The notes under the pieces are model-generated. The model saw only the letters and a list, made by a program, of their open reading frames with translations, had not been told where the DNA came from and ran no database searches. The translations under genes were made by a program, and so were the position numbers. Shown piece after piece: positions 1-12,300 of a stretch of DNA of 64,000 nt. Numbering within the stretch: the first letter of the stretch is position 1; every line of letters starts with the position of its first letter. Source of the DNA: Trebouxia sp. TZW2008 (taxonomy: Eukaryota; Chlorophyta; Trebouxiophyceae; Trebouxiales; Trebouxiaceae). The stretch covers positions 1 to 64,000 of the forward strand of contig BDIU01000176.1 of assembly GCA_002118135.1 (NCBI GenBank), in the 5' to 3' direction.

Positions 1-357
1 GGGTTCTGCAAATTGCATAATTAATTCAGGTCGACCCAAAATAATTCTGCCACGTTCCCTGGTACTACTACGACCAGCCCTCGCATGTTCAGCGGTCAAC
101 TCGGTTACCATTCTCGAACAATGAGGCACTGCCAAGCACAGGACGCTACAGGTCCATATGCGGATGGCCGCTGCCTTCAAGGATGTCTAGCAACTTGAGG
201 TGGATGCTGTCACTCATGGGTGGCCTCTTGCAAGGCGCTCAATAGCTTCAGTCTGAGCGGCTGCAGCGTGAATGAATGCAAAATAAGTTGGTGAAGCATA
301 AACCAAAGGATGGATCGGGACTGGCAGAAGCTGATCCAGCGGCTGTAGCTAAAGGGC
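1..357. other. Left-edge region upstream of the LRR-cyclase gene
   Basis: No supported gene. Presumed promoter and 5' UTR of the plus-strand gene starting at 358. No TATA box or initiator that I would call. Confidence 0.4.
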
Positions 358-3300
358 ATGAAGCCACTATTAGGTGTCAGCGGCTTGATAGCCCTGATCA
401 TCGGCATTGCTTTGTTTAGCGCAGACGCTGTGCTCGGCCAAGTGATTTGCGATAGCAACTGTATGTATGAACAGCACAAAGCTCTGAATCAGCTGTACAC
501 TGCTCTGAATGGACCATCTTGGTACAAACATACCAACTGGGTCATTGAAGCAGACCCAACCGCAGCCTCGCCTGCAACAGCTGCTCACTGCACATACTCG
601 GGCGTCTACTGTTGCAAAGGCGGTCCTCCGCATGCTTGCCCCATGCCGGCCGGCGCCAATTTTTTCACAGACTGCCCCATACCTTGTGGTGTTTTTGGAC
701 TTTCCTTGGCCAACAACAATTTGGTTGGGAAGATTGAAGACGCTGATGATAGCATCTGGGATGCTTTGGACACTTTAGCTTTTGTGAACATGCAAGGTTG
801 AGCACAGCCAAAAATGTAAGCCAGTCTCTGAGTACCGTCAATATTGAAATGAGTGACCTGGCTGCAGGCAACTTACTGACTGGCTCTGTCCCAGCAAGCC
901 TTTCAACACTGCCACTGCTGGTTGGGCTCTCGCTGCAGTCCAACAGGCTCACAGGTGCGACTCTGCTCTTCTGTGCCACTTTGTTCAATCTGCATTTATG
1001 CATGCAGCACGTGAGACCAATGTTCTGCTTCTTCCCTGCAAGGTCGTCTGCAGTGCATCACCTTGATAACAGGCTGGCGGTGCAGTCTGGCTGTTGGACA
1101 AAACCAAATGTTGCTGCATGAAGCTTGTGTCTGCTGTGCAGGCAGCATTCCTGCTGAGCTTTTCACATCCAGCACTATGCAAGATATTGTGTTGGTAAGG
1201 CTTTGTTTTGCTTGTTGCAGTTGTTTGTGAGCAATCGCTGGCGCTCATCATGTTTGACACATTGTATCAGTGAGGATGCATGGCATTGATCTGGCATATA
1301 TGAAGTGCTGTGTTCCAGCGTCTGTCCTTGGGTGCAGTGCCATGTCTTGCTTGTTCATACAGGCTCAAAACAGGCTCAGCGGGAGTATCCCAGATATGAG
1401 CAATCTTACAAGTCTTGTCCTGTTTGACTTGTCTGATAATCAGCTGACAGGCTCTTTGCCTTTAGCGTGGGCATACAGCGTGAAGCTGTCATACTTCTCA
1501 GTTCAGACCAATAGATTGTCTGGCTCCATACCTGTCAGTCATCTGGCTAAGAGATACCTGGGTAAGCCAAACAAAGCACAGATTTGGCAAAAGCCACAGT
1601 TGTTGAACTCAGCTGTTTGAGTCATATGTCATGCATCCAGCAGCTGATTGCAACTGTACCTGTCATTACTGCATTATGACATGGCGCTTGTGCGGGATGA
1701 AGCAAAGGTTGGTGCGTGCAGCTGGGACGCTGGAGTTCAACCTGCGGGACAATCAATTTTCTGGCAGCCTGCCAATGCAACTGAGCCGCATGCCTATTTT
1801 GGTGAGGCTCCTTTGGCAAGCACGCTGAGGCACACAAGTTTCGCTTGTCATATTGAGATACAGCAATGTGGTAATTTCGACTAGGTCCATGCAAGGGCAG
1901 CAAATTTCTGCACTAGGTCATCTGTGGTTTTGTCAACATCTGCCTGCTGTAAGGCATTGCTCATACTGCAGTCAATAACTGCTGTTTTGCTTTCATGGCA
2001 GACAATGAGCGTCTGCAGGTACATGCTTTGTTCGACAAGCCATCTCTCTGGTCCATGCAACATTGCAGTGTATGGCTGTTGCTACATTGCAGATGATGGA
2101 TGTTGGTGTCAACCAATTTTCAGGAAGCTTTGATGCAATGCTGGGTGGGCTGAGCTTCATCATAGGCTTCAGGGCAGAAAGGAATAGGCTGTCTGGCTCA
2201 CTGCCGCAGACAATGGCCTCACTGGGGCTCATGGTGTGCTTGGCCTCTCTGACTCATGTCTCAATGCTCTCAGCCCATCAACACTAAATTCATGGCATGC
2301 AGCAAGAAATGCACCCTGCATTGCTGGCTTTGGTGCATGCTTTGCAGTCAGAACATATGGTACGGTTTGATATAGCTGAACAATTTCAGTTGTTGCAGCC
2401 AGTTTCTGGCAGCTTTGATTTAGCTTGATATAAGCTACAGTGCCTATGCTTCATGTCAAGGCTATGGGGAAGTTTCGACTTTTAGCTTGTTTGTCAATTG
2501 ACTGCTTGATTTCCATGTCTTGCAGAGGCTGGAGGTCAGCAACAATCAGCTGACAGGAACTCTGCCGCAAAGCTGGTTGAACCAAGGCATGATGCGCTAC
2601 ATTGGCCTCGTCAACAACACAGGCATGACGTAAGGACTCATTTCTTTTGCATCATGTTTGATACATTTGCAGTGTACGTAACAGCCCTTGACAGCACAAG
2701 CTTGATGTCTGAGCTGAAGTCAATGTTGTAGGTGGATCACTTTGAACGATTTGTGTCACCTTATCTGTGACATTTGCGACAGAAATCCATCAAGATGCTA
2801 TTTTGAGATAATGCAGTGATACATTGGGCATGCCCAGGGCTCATATGACTGCTCAAGTTGTGTGATTTCAATGTTCCACAGTCCAGTATACACGGTTGCC
2901 ATGAAGTACTGTCTGCCTAAAGTGTGATGTGCCATGCAGGGGGACCATTCCTGATGCTTTTGGCAATTGGACAGTCTTAGAATCCTTGCAGCTGGCAAAT
3001 ACAAGCCTGAAGGCCACAACTACAAACCAGAACGGGCAGCTGCTGCCTTCTTTTCTACGCATGTCAGAGTATGTCATTTCTGCAAGTCATTGTATCCAGA
3101 TTGCCCTGTCAATGATTGGCTGCTTTGCGGTGAAGCTCAAATTTGGCAAAGCCATACTGAGGCATCACTGTGGTGTGTCTAGCTCATTTGCCTGCTCAAT
3201 CCTGACAAACACAGTTGCACCTCACACAACACTTCTAAGTAGTCTTTCTTGATAGATCTGCTGACAGCTTGTGTGCTGCACTGTAGGTTTTCTTTTTCAG

Positions 3301-6300
3301 TGCCTAGTATACCAAATCTGGCTTGTCCAACTATTGAAGGCAACTCCACCTTGCTTCCCACTGTCATGACCATTTCTCTTGACCCTTACTACTATGACTA
3401 TCAGGTCAGCGTCTGAAAGGCACCAGGCTGCAAATTTGCTGCTTTACATTTATACACACAATGTACTTGCCTAGCTGCACAGCTACTTTGTATCAACTTG
3501 CTTTACGTCACTGTGCAAAAGCACATGCACAGTCTTTGTTTTACTGTCAGTTTATAGCAGCCACAATTCTCACAGCCTTCCGCACCCAGCCATGTTCATG
3601 CTCATTGTCCTGCTTGTGCAGAACTGCACATGCTTCAGTGGCTACACCCTGGACAAAGGCAACGGCACGCCTAGCTGCAAGCCCAGCCTAGTGCCATCAC
3701 ATGTCAGCATCTCCATTACTGTGCTGGTGGTAGTCCCTGCTTTGGTCATTGTCTTTCTGCTGTTGGATGCGCTTGGGAGGTTTAGGCGAGGCTCATATGA
3801 GCGCTATGTGCTGCGATGGGTCAGACGCAGAGGCCCTCCAGGTGAGCACACTATGCAGTCATGCAGAACACCGCAAAGCATCTTTTATGTCATAGAGCCA
3901 ATTGAAAACATTCTACGTAGGTTCGAATCCTACCTGTCCCATTATAATTCTCAACAAGTTTTTTATAATTTCTCTGCCTTTTTTGACACGCAGAGGTCTT
4001 ACTTTTATAAGCCTTATCTTTTCTCTTCTTTTTTCTTCTTTTTTCTTCATGTTGGGATCTTTTTTGGGAAAGAACCTTTAAAGCACAACATCAGGGATCC
4101 TCAGGACAAAATCTTTGCAAGCTGCACTTGTCCTTGACTAAAAGCTGTTGTAGCATGGAAAGTGTTGTGACGGGCTTGACAAACTGAATTTGAACTCTTG
4201 TCATTGCACCACAATCAGCGTTGCTTTTTGTGTCAGAACTGCCAGACTTACTCAACTAGCTGGCCTGCAGTCTATGCCTGCTTGTTCATGCACAGTCAAT
4301 GATGCATCATTCTTTGCCTCGGAGGGTGTTGCAAGACAAACTTTGATGACTTCACATCTGTGTTTTCTAATGTCTTCTGCAGCATAGTGCCAGACAACAC
4401 AAGGGGCAGTCAAGTAAGTACTTCACACAGGCCATAGCTTGAAACCCAAAACATTACAGCTTAATTTCAAGAGATACACCTGGTTCAAAACGCAGTGTAA
4501 GGGCTTCTGGTTGCCTTTTGAGTTGTAGGCTGAATCGCTGTGTCTGCATGCACACCTGGCCTTTGCTGCAAATGGTGAGTCTGAAGCTTGTTGTGATGAC
4601 TGACAGGGACTGGAGTGGAGATCACATTGGTGTCAACAGATGTAGAAGGCTCGACAGAGCTGTGGGAGTGGGTAAGCGCTTCAACAATGTTGCATGCCTT
4701 GTTTCCACATGACTCCTTGCTTGACTTGGAACGACCTGGCCAGAGAGTCATGGCATTGTGCAGTCTGCATGTGGCACAGAGCAAGACATCATTTTTTACT
4801 ACCACTATACAAATGTTGACAGTACTTAAGCAGTGCTTCCTCAGCTGTTCCAGCTGAATGTATGCATTTCTTCAGACGCATACATTGAGCCTACAATCAG
4901 TCAGACAGCCAATCAGGCAGGCAAGCAGAGTTGCAAATGTGCACACAGTCAAGCAGACATAGGAAACGAGCCAGTCAAGAGGGCAGACAAGCCCAGATAG
5001 TCAATGCTATAACAGACAGGCTTGAGAGACTACTTATTTGGGATGTGAACCACATGCAGGACCGGGATGTGATGGACAAGGCTATAGATGTGCATGACCA
5101 TGTGATCAGGACCCTGCTGCCACGCTATAATGGGTATGAGGTCACCACTGAGGGCGATGCCTTCCTGCTGGCCTTCCATGAAGCTTCTGATGCTGTCGCC
5201 TGGAGCCTGGCCACACAGCAGGTGTGCCTTCATTCTCTGCTGTGTAACACTTGCCTTGCCCTACACTCCACGTACAACTCTTGTATACTCAAGAATGCAC
5301 AGCTCTTCTTGCTTATGCTTGGGGTCCCTTCCTTTTGCCGGTTGCTGCCATACAACAGCTTCAGAATGTTGCTGCAATCATTGCTCAATCTTGGCAACAG
5401 GGCTTCTGTGAGCATTGAATTGTTGCTGACAAGGAAGTGCCGTTGCACAGGCCTTGATGGTTGCAAAATGGCCGACAGAGCTTCAGCAGCATCCAAAGAG
5501 TTGCATACGCCTGTTGCCCGGCTCAGATGGTCCAGAGCAGCTGTTGGAAGTGGCTGGGGACAAGCTTGAGGAAGCAGGTGATGCTAACACTGGCTTGCTA
5601 AAATCAAATGATGACAAACGTTGTTGGTGATGGCACTCAAAAGTCTTTTGTAGCCCTTGCTAGTGCTTTGCAACAACTTGACATTGATGTGCTGACAGCT
5701 TCAGCTGTAGCCTCTATGATGGGATCAACAGATAACACACACATTAGAGTGGTATAAAAAGCTGACGTTGTGCTGGTTATGTGCATTGACGCTGTCAAGG
5801 CGCTGAGATGTCAGCCATGTAAGTGACCCAGACACACCTGCCAGGAAGTCTTACCAGCAATACAACTCATGGAAATCAAGACTGTACTCTGGCAGCAATT
5901 CAGCAGTGGCACCCGCCTTGAAAAGAAGGCAGCCATGACAGTCAGTGCCATGATGAAGCTTCGAAAGTTAGCTGAACAGCTCCTATACAGCTAAATGGAC
6001 TGGCAGCATGTTTTTCTAGAATTGTGCAGAACTGCACACATTGCAATAATGAGAAGCAGTAGGCAGTGTGCACTCTGTACTCTTCTGCAGCATGCCAACA
6101 CGTCAGGTGACACAGAGGTTTGCTTGAGTGCAGACGAAGCTCAGGCTGCAAACAGCAGGAGTCCTAGCCTGACCCCCTTTGAGCATACAGCTGTGACCAT
6201 TGGCATGCCTGCTCTGGTCTGTGGGAAGTGGCTGGACCTGGATCAGGTAAATTCTCCGCCCAGCTTACAGCGTTTGCAGACTCTCTGCCTAGCATTTCAG

Positions 6301-9300
6301 CGCCATAAACATCTGATGGCTGGCGTCCAGCTGCTGCAGGCATCAGCAATACAAAGAATTATTTGCTACTGCCAGGTCACCACTTTGCCATTTCTGTCAT
6401 GCAGTTGACGGCAGCTCGTTAATTTTGCAAATTGAACTTGTATGTCACCTGCAAATTTAGCATGCCAGATTGTGCCCACGCCTGACACGCAAGTTTACAC
6501 AAGATGCTTGTGTTTAGTAACTAATGAGAGGCATCAAATCACAATCAATCTGTCAGCTGAAAGCCTTTTCAGATGCCACTGGCACCTCATGACAAAGACG
6601 TATGTCTGCCTGACACAGGTTTCACCCAAGCTTGTGGCGTTCCGTGGGTTGGCAGTGCGCATGGGCTTGGCCACTGGCAAGGTCACACAGACCAGCATAC
6701 AGCCCCTCACACACCGCACTGTGTACCATGGGCCTCTGGTGCAAACAGTGACCAGCATTGTGAATGTGGCACACGGCGGGCAGGTCATCATGGACTCAGC
6801 CACCTTCTCCGCCATGAGCCCTGTGTTGAGTGAGCTGGCGTTCAGGCTACCTGCTGAGCCTGACTACCGTGCAATGACAGCCAATCACAGGTACTCATCC
6901 TTGCTCAGCTATTTCACCATGCATGATGCAACCTGTCTCCTCTGCATTTGCTGATGAACAATCACCCAACTGTGTAGTGGCTCAACAATCAATGAGTTGT
7001 TGTAAATGGTATCTCAACATACCTCCAAGCCATGTTGCTAAGCCATAATGGCTTTCTGCAGGTACCCTAGCATCAGCTTTTGTACCTTTTCTGTGCCTGG
7101 TGGAACACTGTTGATATCAATCACCCATGCTGGTTCTGCTGATCATACACCATGTTCATACATTTCATATGTTTGCTGAGACAGGAACTGCAGAGCTGAG
7201 TCGTAGCTTCTGGGTGTTGTAGCATGCTATCAAGGCTCAGAGTCTTTTGAACGGCTATATGGATGCAGCAACCAACATCATTTGCACTGCAGTTGGACAC
7301 AAGAATCAGCACAGTCAAGCTGCTGTCTGCCTTTGCTATTGTGCTCTCCCTCATAGTTGACTTTGCCTCCAAATATGCATCAAGCAGGGCTCATGTCAAC
7401 TTGACATTTGACCAGTAGTTCTGCAATTGATGCACTGCTGCAAAGTCCGAGTTGCTTCAGGAGTTCTGCAGGTCCAGACTCTTTTTTGCCAATCAGCTAC
7501 TGCTGATGACCAAGCACAGCCATCTCATTTTGTCTGTCGCCAATACCAGACTTCACTGCTGCACATCAGAGTTGTGACCTGCCCAGTCACTGCAGGAGGC
7601 AGAATGCAGCATGGTGTCCAACTCAGAACTCCTCAGCTGACAGGAGCCTGAACCGCACCCCCAGCCGACCCATATCTAGGGCAGGCTCCATGTTCCCAAA
7701 TGCTCTGACAATACAGGCTTCTGGAATCAGTGCTACTAGCCCCAGGGGAGAGTCCACAGCCCAGCGCCTGTCACTGTTTCTGCCAGCTGTTTCTGCCACT
7801 GCACAGCGCCTGCCCTTCATGAACTGGAAGTCACCAGGTGAAAACTCAGCAGACCTTGTGCAAAGACATTGGCTTGCTTTGTCATTGCGACCTTTGCTTG
7901 CAGTGACGCCGCAATACACTCTGGTTGCCCTGACATGACTGGTATTTTTGCAGCATATGGTCTCAAAGCAGGCATTTGCTATGCCAGTTGTGTCGCCAAG
8001 ATGCTGAAAGGTGAATTGCAGAGATGTCTGCAGCATTGGGTGCGTGGGCTGTAGACGTACTGGGCCAGACACGCAACAGTTTTGTACATGACTTGTGCAC
8101 ACGCACTGCTGATTGACAAGGATTTCATGCCAAACTATGTATTATGGTGATGGTTCAGATGCAGTGTCTCCAAAGGGGCAGGAGACGCGGAGCCTGATGG
8201 TGATGGACATGGGGCAGCACGTGGTGCAGGACTGCCCTCAGCCCCTCACGCTGCACCAGGTCATGGTGCCAGGCCTTGAGGACCGCTCCCAGACCTTCCC
8301 TAACTTGGCCACTGCCAGGCAACTGTCGCCAGGTGACACTTTGGTTGACGTAACTCCGTATCGAGTCTTTGGTTTAGCGATCCACTTGTAACCTTCAGTG
8401 TAATGCAAACTGTGTATGTGAATGTATTCAGGGCTCAGATCATGTCAGATTCATGCAATCAGATGTCATGCAGTCTGGCAACTGACAGGCAAAAACTACT
8501 GGACAGAGCTTGCTGCAGGCACACCTTGTAGTAGCCCTCCCTTCGTGACAATCACAAATTTGTGAATCATACATGCCAGCACAGGCAATGGGTGGGTGTG
8601 TGTGGTTCATTGTCTTTCTGCCCTGAGCTCACAAAACTCTGAAAGCGTCAACGCTCAGATTCGCGAGACAAAGTCATCATGATGTGGTTGCAGGATACTT
8701 TGATGCACCAGGCACGCGGCAGGCTGCCTTAGGAGGGGGTGGTGGGCAGAGCCTCAGGGAGGAGCTGCCCATAGTCACGCTGGTCTTCTCTGCTGTGGAT
8801 GGCCTCAAAGCCATGCGGGTCAGCTTCATGCTCAGATTCTGGAATCTTGTGAACAATGTGCTCTTTGATCAATGCCTGCGTGTTCAGCAGGTGTCTTTGT
8901 CGCAGGAGCCTGATGTAGCTTTGTTGCAGGAGCCTGATGTAGCATTGACTTCTACTTTTTGCCGAGTTTGACTTGTATGTTTCTGACTTGATGCATGTTT
9001 CTGCCTTGTCCGGCGTGATAGTATCATGTCTTACCTAAAATGGTCTTACCACAACTGATTGACACAGAGTCTCTTTCAATGCCATGTCATCATGATAATA
9101 CAGCACAGCCTATGTCATCACACAATCAAGCCAAATCAGTTCTTGAAGTCTTTCTGGTGTGCAGGATTGCGCATGCTGACTTGCCTTCCAGTGCGCATTG
9201 CTTGTGGTGTCACCCACTTCAAGACTGACTTCAGCTAGTCATACTCAAGCATGCCAGCCAACAACTTAGCAATGCTGCATGGTAACACCCAGTTTTGCCA

Positions 9301-12300
9301 TTTACCCACTCAAACCAACTCGAGAGCCTTGACAAACCCACTTTACCTGCACAGGCCTAGCCTAAATCAACACTCTTTCTGTGCAGGCACAAAGTGATGT
9401 TGCTGCTGAGCATGCATTGACTCTATACAGAGATGTCATACGACGGCTGCTGAGGGTGACTGAGGGGTATGAGTGCCAGGAGGCGGAGGGTACCTTTATG
9501 CTGGCCTTCCACAACCCTGTCAAAGCTGTCCAGTTCTGCTTGATGGTAAGCAGCAAGCCTCCAAGATCTGCGGACACCACCTTTGATAAAGGGTTCTTCA
9601 AAGAAGCTGCCCTCACCAAGCATGCTGTTAGCAGTGCACCTGAGTGACACTCATGTCTTGTTACCCTGCAAACTTCTGACAAATGATCTGCAGCACTTGT
9701 GATGACGTTTTTTTAATGTGCATAATCACAACGCTTCTTTCATGCAACCAGATGCATACTTGTTCATATTCACAGTCATTTTCCTTTTCTCATCAAGCAC
9801 TACAGACTTTGTAGTGTCATGAAGAAGCAGAAGTGGTGCAGGTGCAAGATGAGGTGCTTAAGGTGCACTGGCGGGAGGACGTGCTGGTGCTGCCACAGTG
9901 CCAGGCCCAGGTGGGACGCAACCAGGACCTCATCTTCATAGGGCCCCGCATCAAGATGGGCATCTATGAGGGCATTCCCACACGAGTTGCCCCTCACACC
10001 ACCACTGGCAGTGCTGACTACTTTGGCCCTCTTGTCAACAGGTGTGCCTGCATGCTGCACATATGGACGTACAGCACTTCATGTTTAAGCAGATGCACCT
10101 CGTCAGTAAAAGGAGTACATCTGGTGAACTGCTCATGCATACCTTCACAGCTGGGCTCTCACAACTAGCAATGCTGACTGCTGGGTGACAAAATTTCGTG
10201 TATGCTGCATCAAAGTCCTGTCAGATGTAAAAAGGTCACTGTACGACAATGTCAGCTCATGTGATTGGCATGCTCAAGCAGAACCACAGTCCAAATGCTG
10301 TGAAAGCCTTGCCTGTAGTGCTTGAGCACTTGTGACCGAATCTGTTGTTATAATATTATGTCTTAGGTGCTTGACCATCTCTGAGCGTCAGTCTCTAGTG
10401 TTGTCAGCAAGCTCCAGAAGAGCTTCTGTCTACTACAAGGTCTGACTGGCATACAGCAGCAAGCCTGCACAGGCCTGCTGCAGTCTTACCATACATCTAT
10501 CAGCATTGGGTAAACATGCATTTGGCAAGCAGGGCTGCTCGCTTCTGCAATGGGGCTGCCCACGGGGGTCAGGTTGTGGGGCCTGCCGCCATTGTCCCAG
10601 GGCTCTTGCAGGCTTGGGGCTGTGAGAAGGTGCCTGACGGCCAGGGCTCTTCTACGTATGCGCAGGTGAGTTGCAGCGCTATCAAGCATTGCAAGTCTCA
10701 TGTTGTCATGGCGACTGTCTGTATTGCTTGGCGGTGTAGCGCTGGGGACTACCAGAGCAGCATTCTTTTGTTGCAGCTCTTGTATCATGCTCAAGACCAT
10801 CAACTGTATCATAGAAGCAGATTGCCAGTGACCGCTATGCTTGTGAACAATTGCTCATGTGCAGTGATATGTAGGAGTTTCAACATCTGTTGCAGTTGCT
10901 TGCTGCCAGCTTGTTTTCATTTCTGTTGTCGTTCAGCGCTTGTCCTGCATCTGCAGGCAACCCTAGGCAGTGCTGCTTCAAGGCACTGGCAGAACAACTA
11001 TGCCTTTGATCTGGAGCATGCCCAGTCATCCAAGGCGGCCACTCAATCAGCACTGAAGCCAACAAGGTCCCTACAGAGCAGTGCACAGCGCAGTCAGCAG
11101 GCAGCACAAGGTCTCAAACCCTACACCCGCCATGCATCCCTGGGCTCCCCTGTTGCCAGGTCTCAGCTAATCCAAGCTGCACTTGCCAGTCCTCAAAGCA
11201 AGTCTGAGGAAATCCAGTCAGCGCAACTCCATCAATCAGCACAAAGCAGTATGGGTCACAAAGCAAGCTTGGGGTCACAGGAAGCTATTCAAGTTCCCTT
11301 GAGTTACGTGGGTGAAGTGCCCGCAATTATACAAGGGGCTGTGGCAGACTCCCAGAGCATGGCAGCTTCCTGGGTGTCAAACCAGCAGCATGGAGCTACA
11401 GGCAATCAGGTGAGGCAGCCACTTCTGCCAGCGCCACCCACACTGCTTCACAGCATTGCGTGCCATATCACAGTGCTGTTTGGGCAGCTATTGACAGCTG
11501 GGGCATTGCCTTCAGGGGGCAAGTGATACAAATTTTGCGCACAGCATAACATAGCTCATCAGAGCAGCAAAATACCATTGTGTTTTCTTAAGGAACAGTG
11601 AACACTATGGTACACAAGCACCTGTGGAATTAAAGCTAGCACCCTTCTTGCTACCCTGCTACTGGTAGCTTGCAGCATTACAGTGCCTGCTACAACTTCA
11701 AAGGGCAAGGTGGGTCAACTGTTTCAGTTCCCCGCCCTTGCTCTATTTCTGCCTTGTTGAGGCCACAAAATCAAACATGATGCACACTTTGTAAGTTGCC
11801 CCGCCAGATTGTACAACAAATTCAAGTTACTCTGCAAACTCTGTAAGTTGTCACTTTGCTGTGTTGTGTGAAGAGCATGTATGCTGTGCAGGGTAAGCTG
11901 TCAACAGAACCTGCCTGGGATGCAAGCCCTGCACCAAGGGCTCTCAAGCTGATGCACAGGAAGAGCAGTACTGTGCTGCGCCACCTCAAGAGAGGCAGCT
12001 GGCGCTCAACGCCTCCTAAGCCAACCAGGGCAGTTGAATTAGCCAGTGAGTTAGGGTGAGTGTGCCTTCTTGCTTATTATTACTTGTGCCTAATGCTACA
12101 CGAAAAATCCTGCTCATGCTGTAGCAGGTATATGCCCTGTCTACTGACTGCAGAATGCACTTGCATGTGTTGATCACCTAAATCTGAGCTGGCTTTTGCA
12201 TGCTTGTCTGCAAATTTGCTTTAGTACATGTGTCTGTCTGTCTGTCTGTCTGCCTGTCTGCCATTGACACGATATGCACAAACAAGGCTGCTAATGCCTA

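Noticed and set aside
3899..3941. A functional tRNA gene
   Set aside because: Only the 3' half is present; no D-arm, anticodon stem 5' strand or matching 5' acceptor strand upstream.
10516..11526. A 336-codon open frame that could be taken as a separate protein
   Set aside because: It reads through splice sites; only its first ~45 codons and the part after about 10.96 kb are exons of the LRR-cyclase gene. The middle has intron composition.
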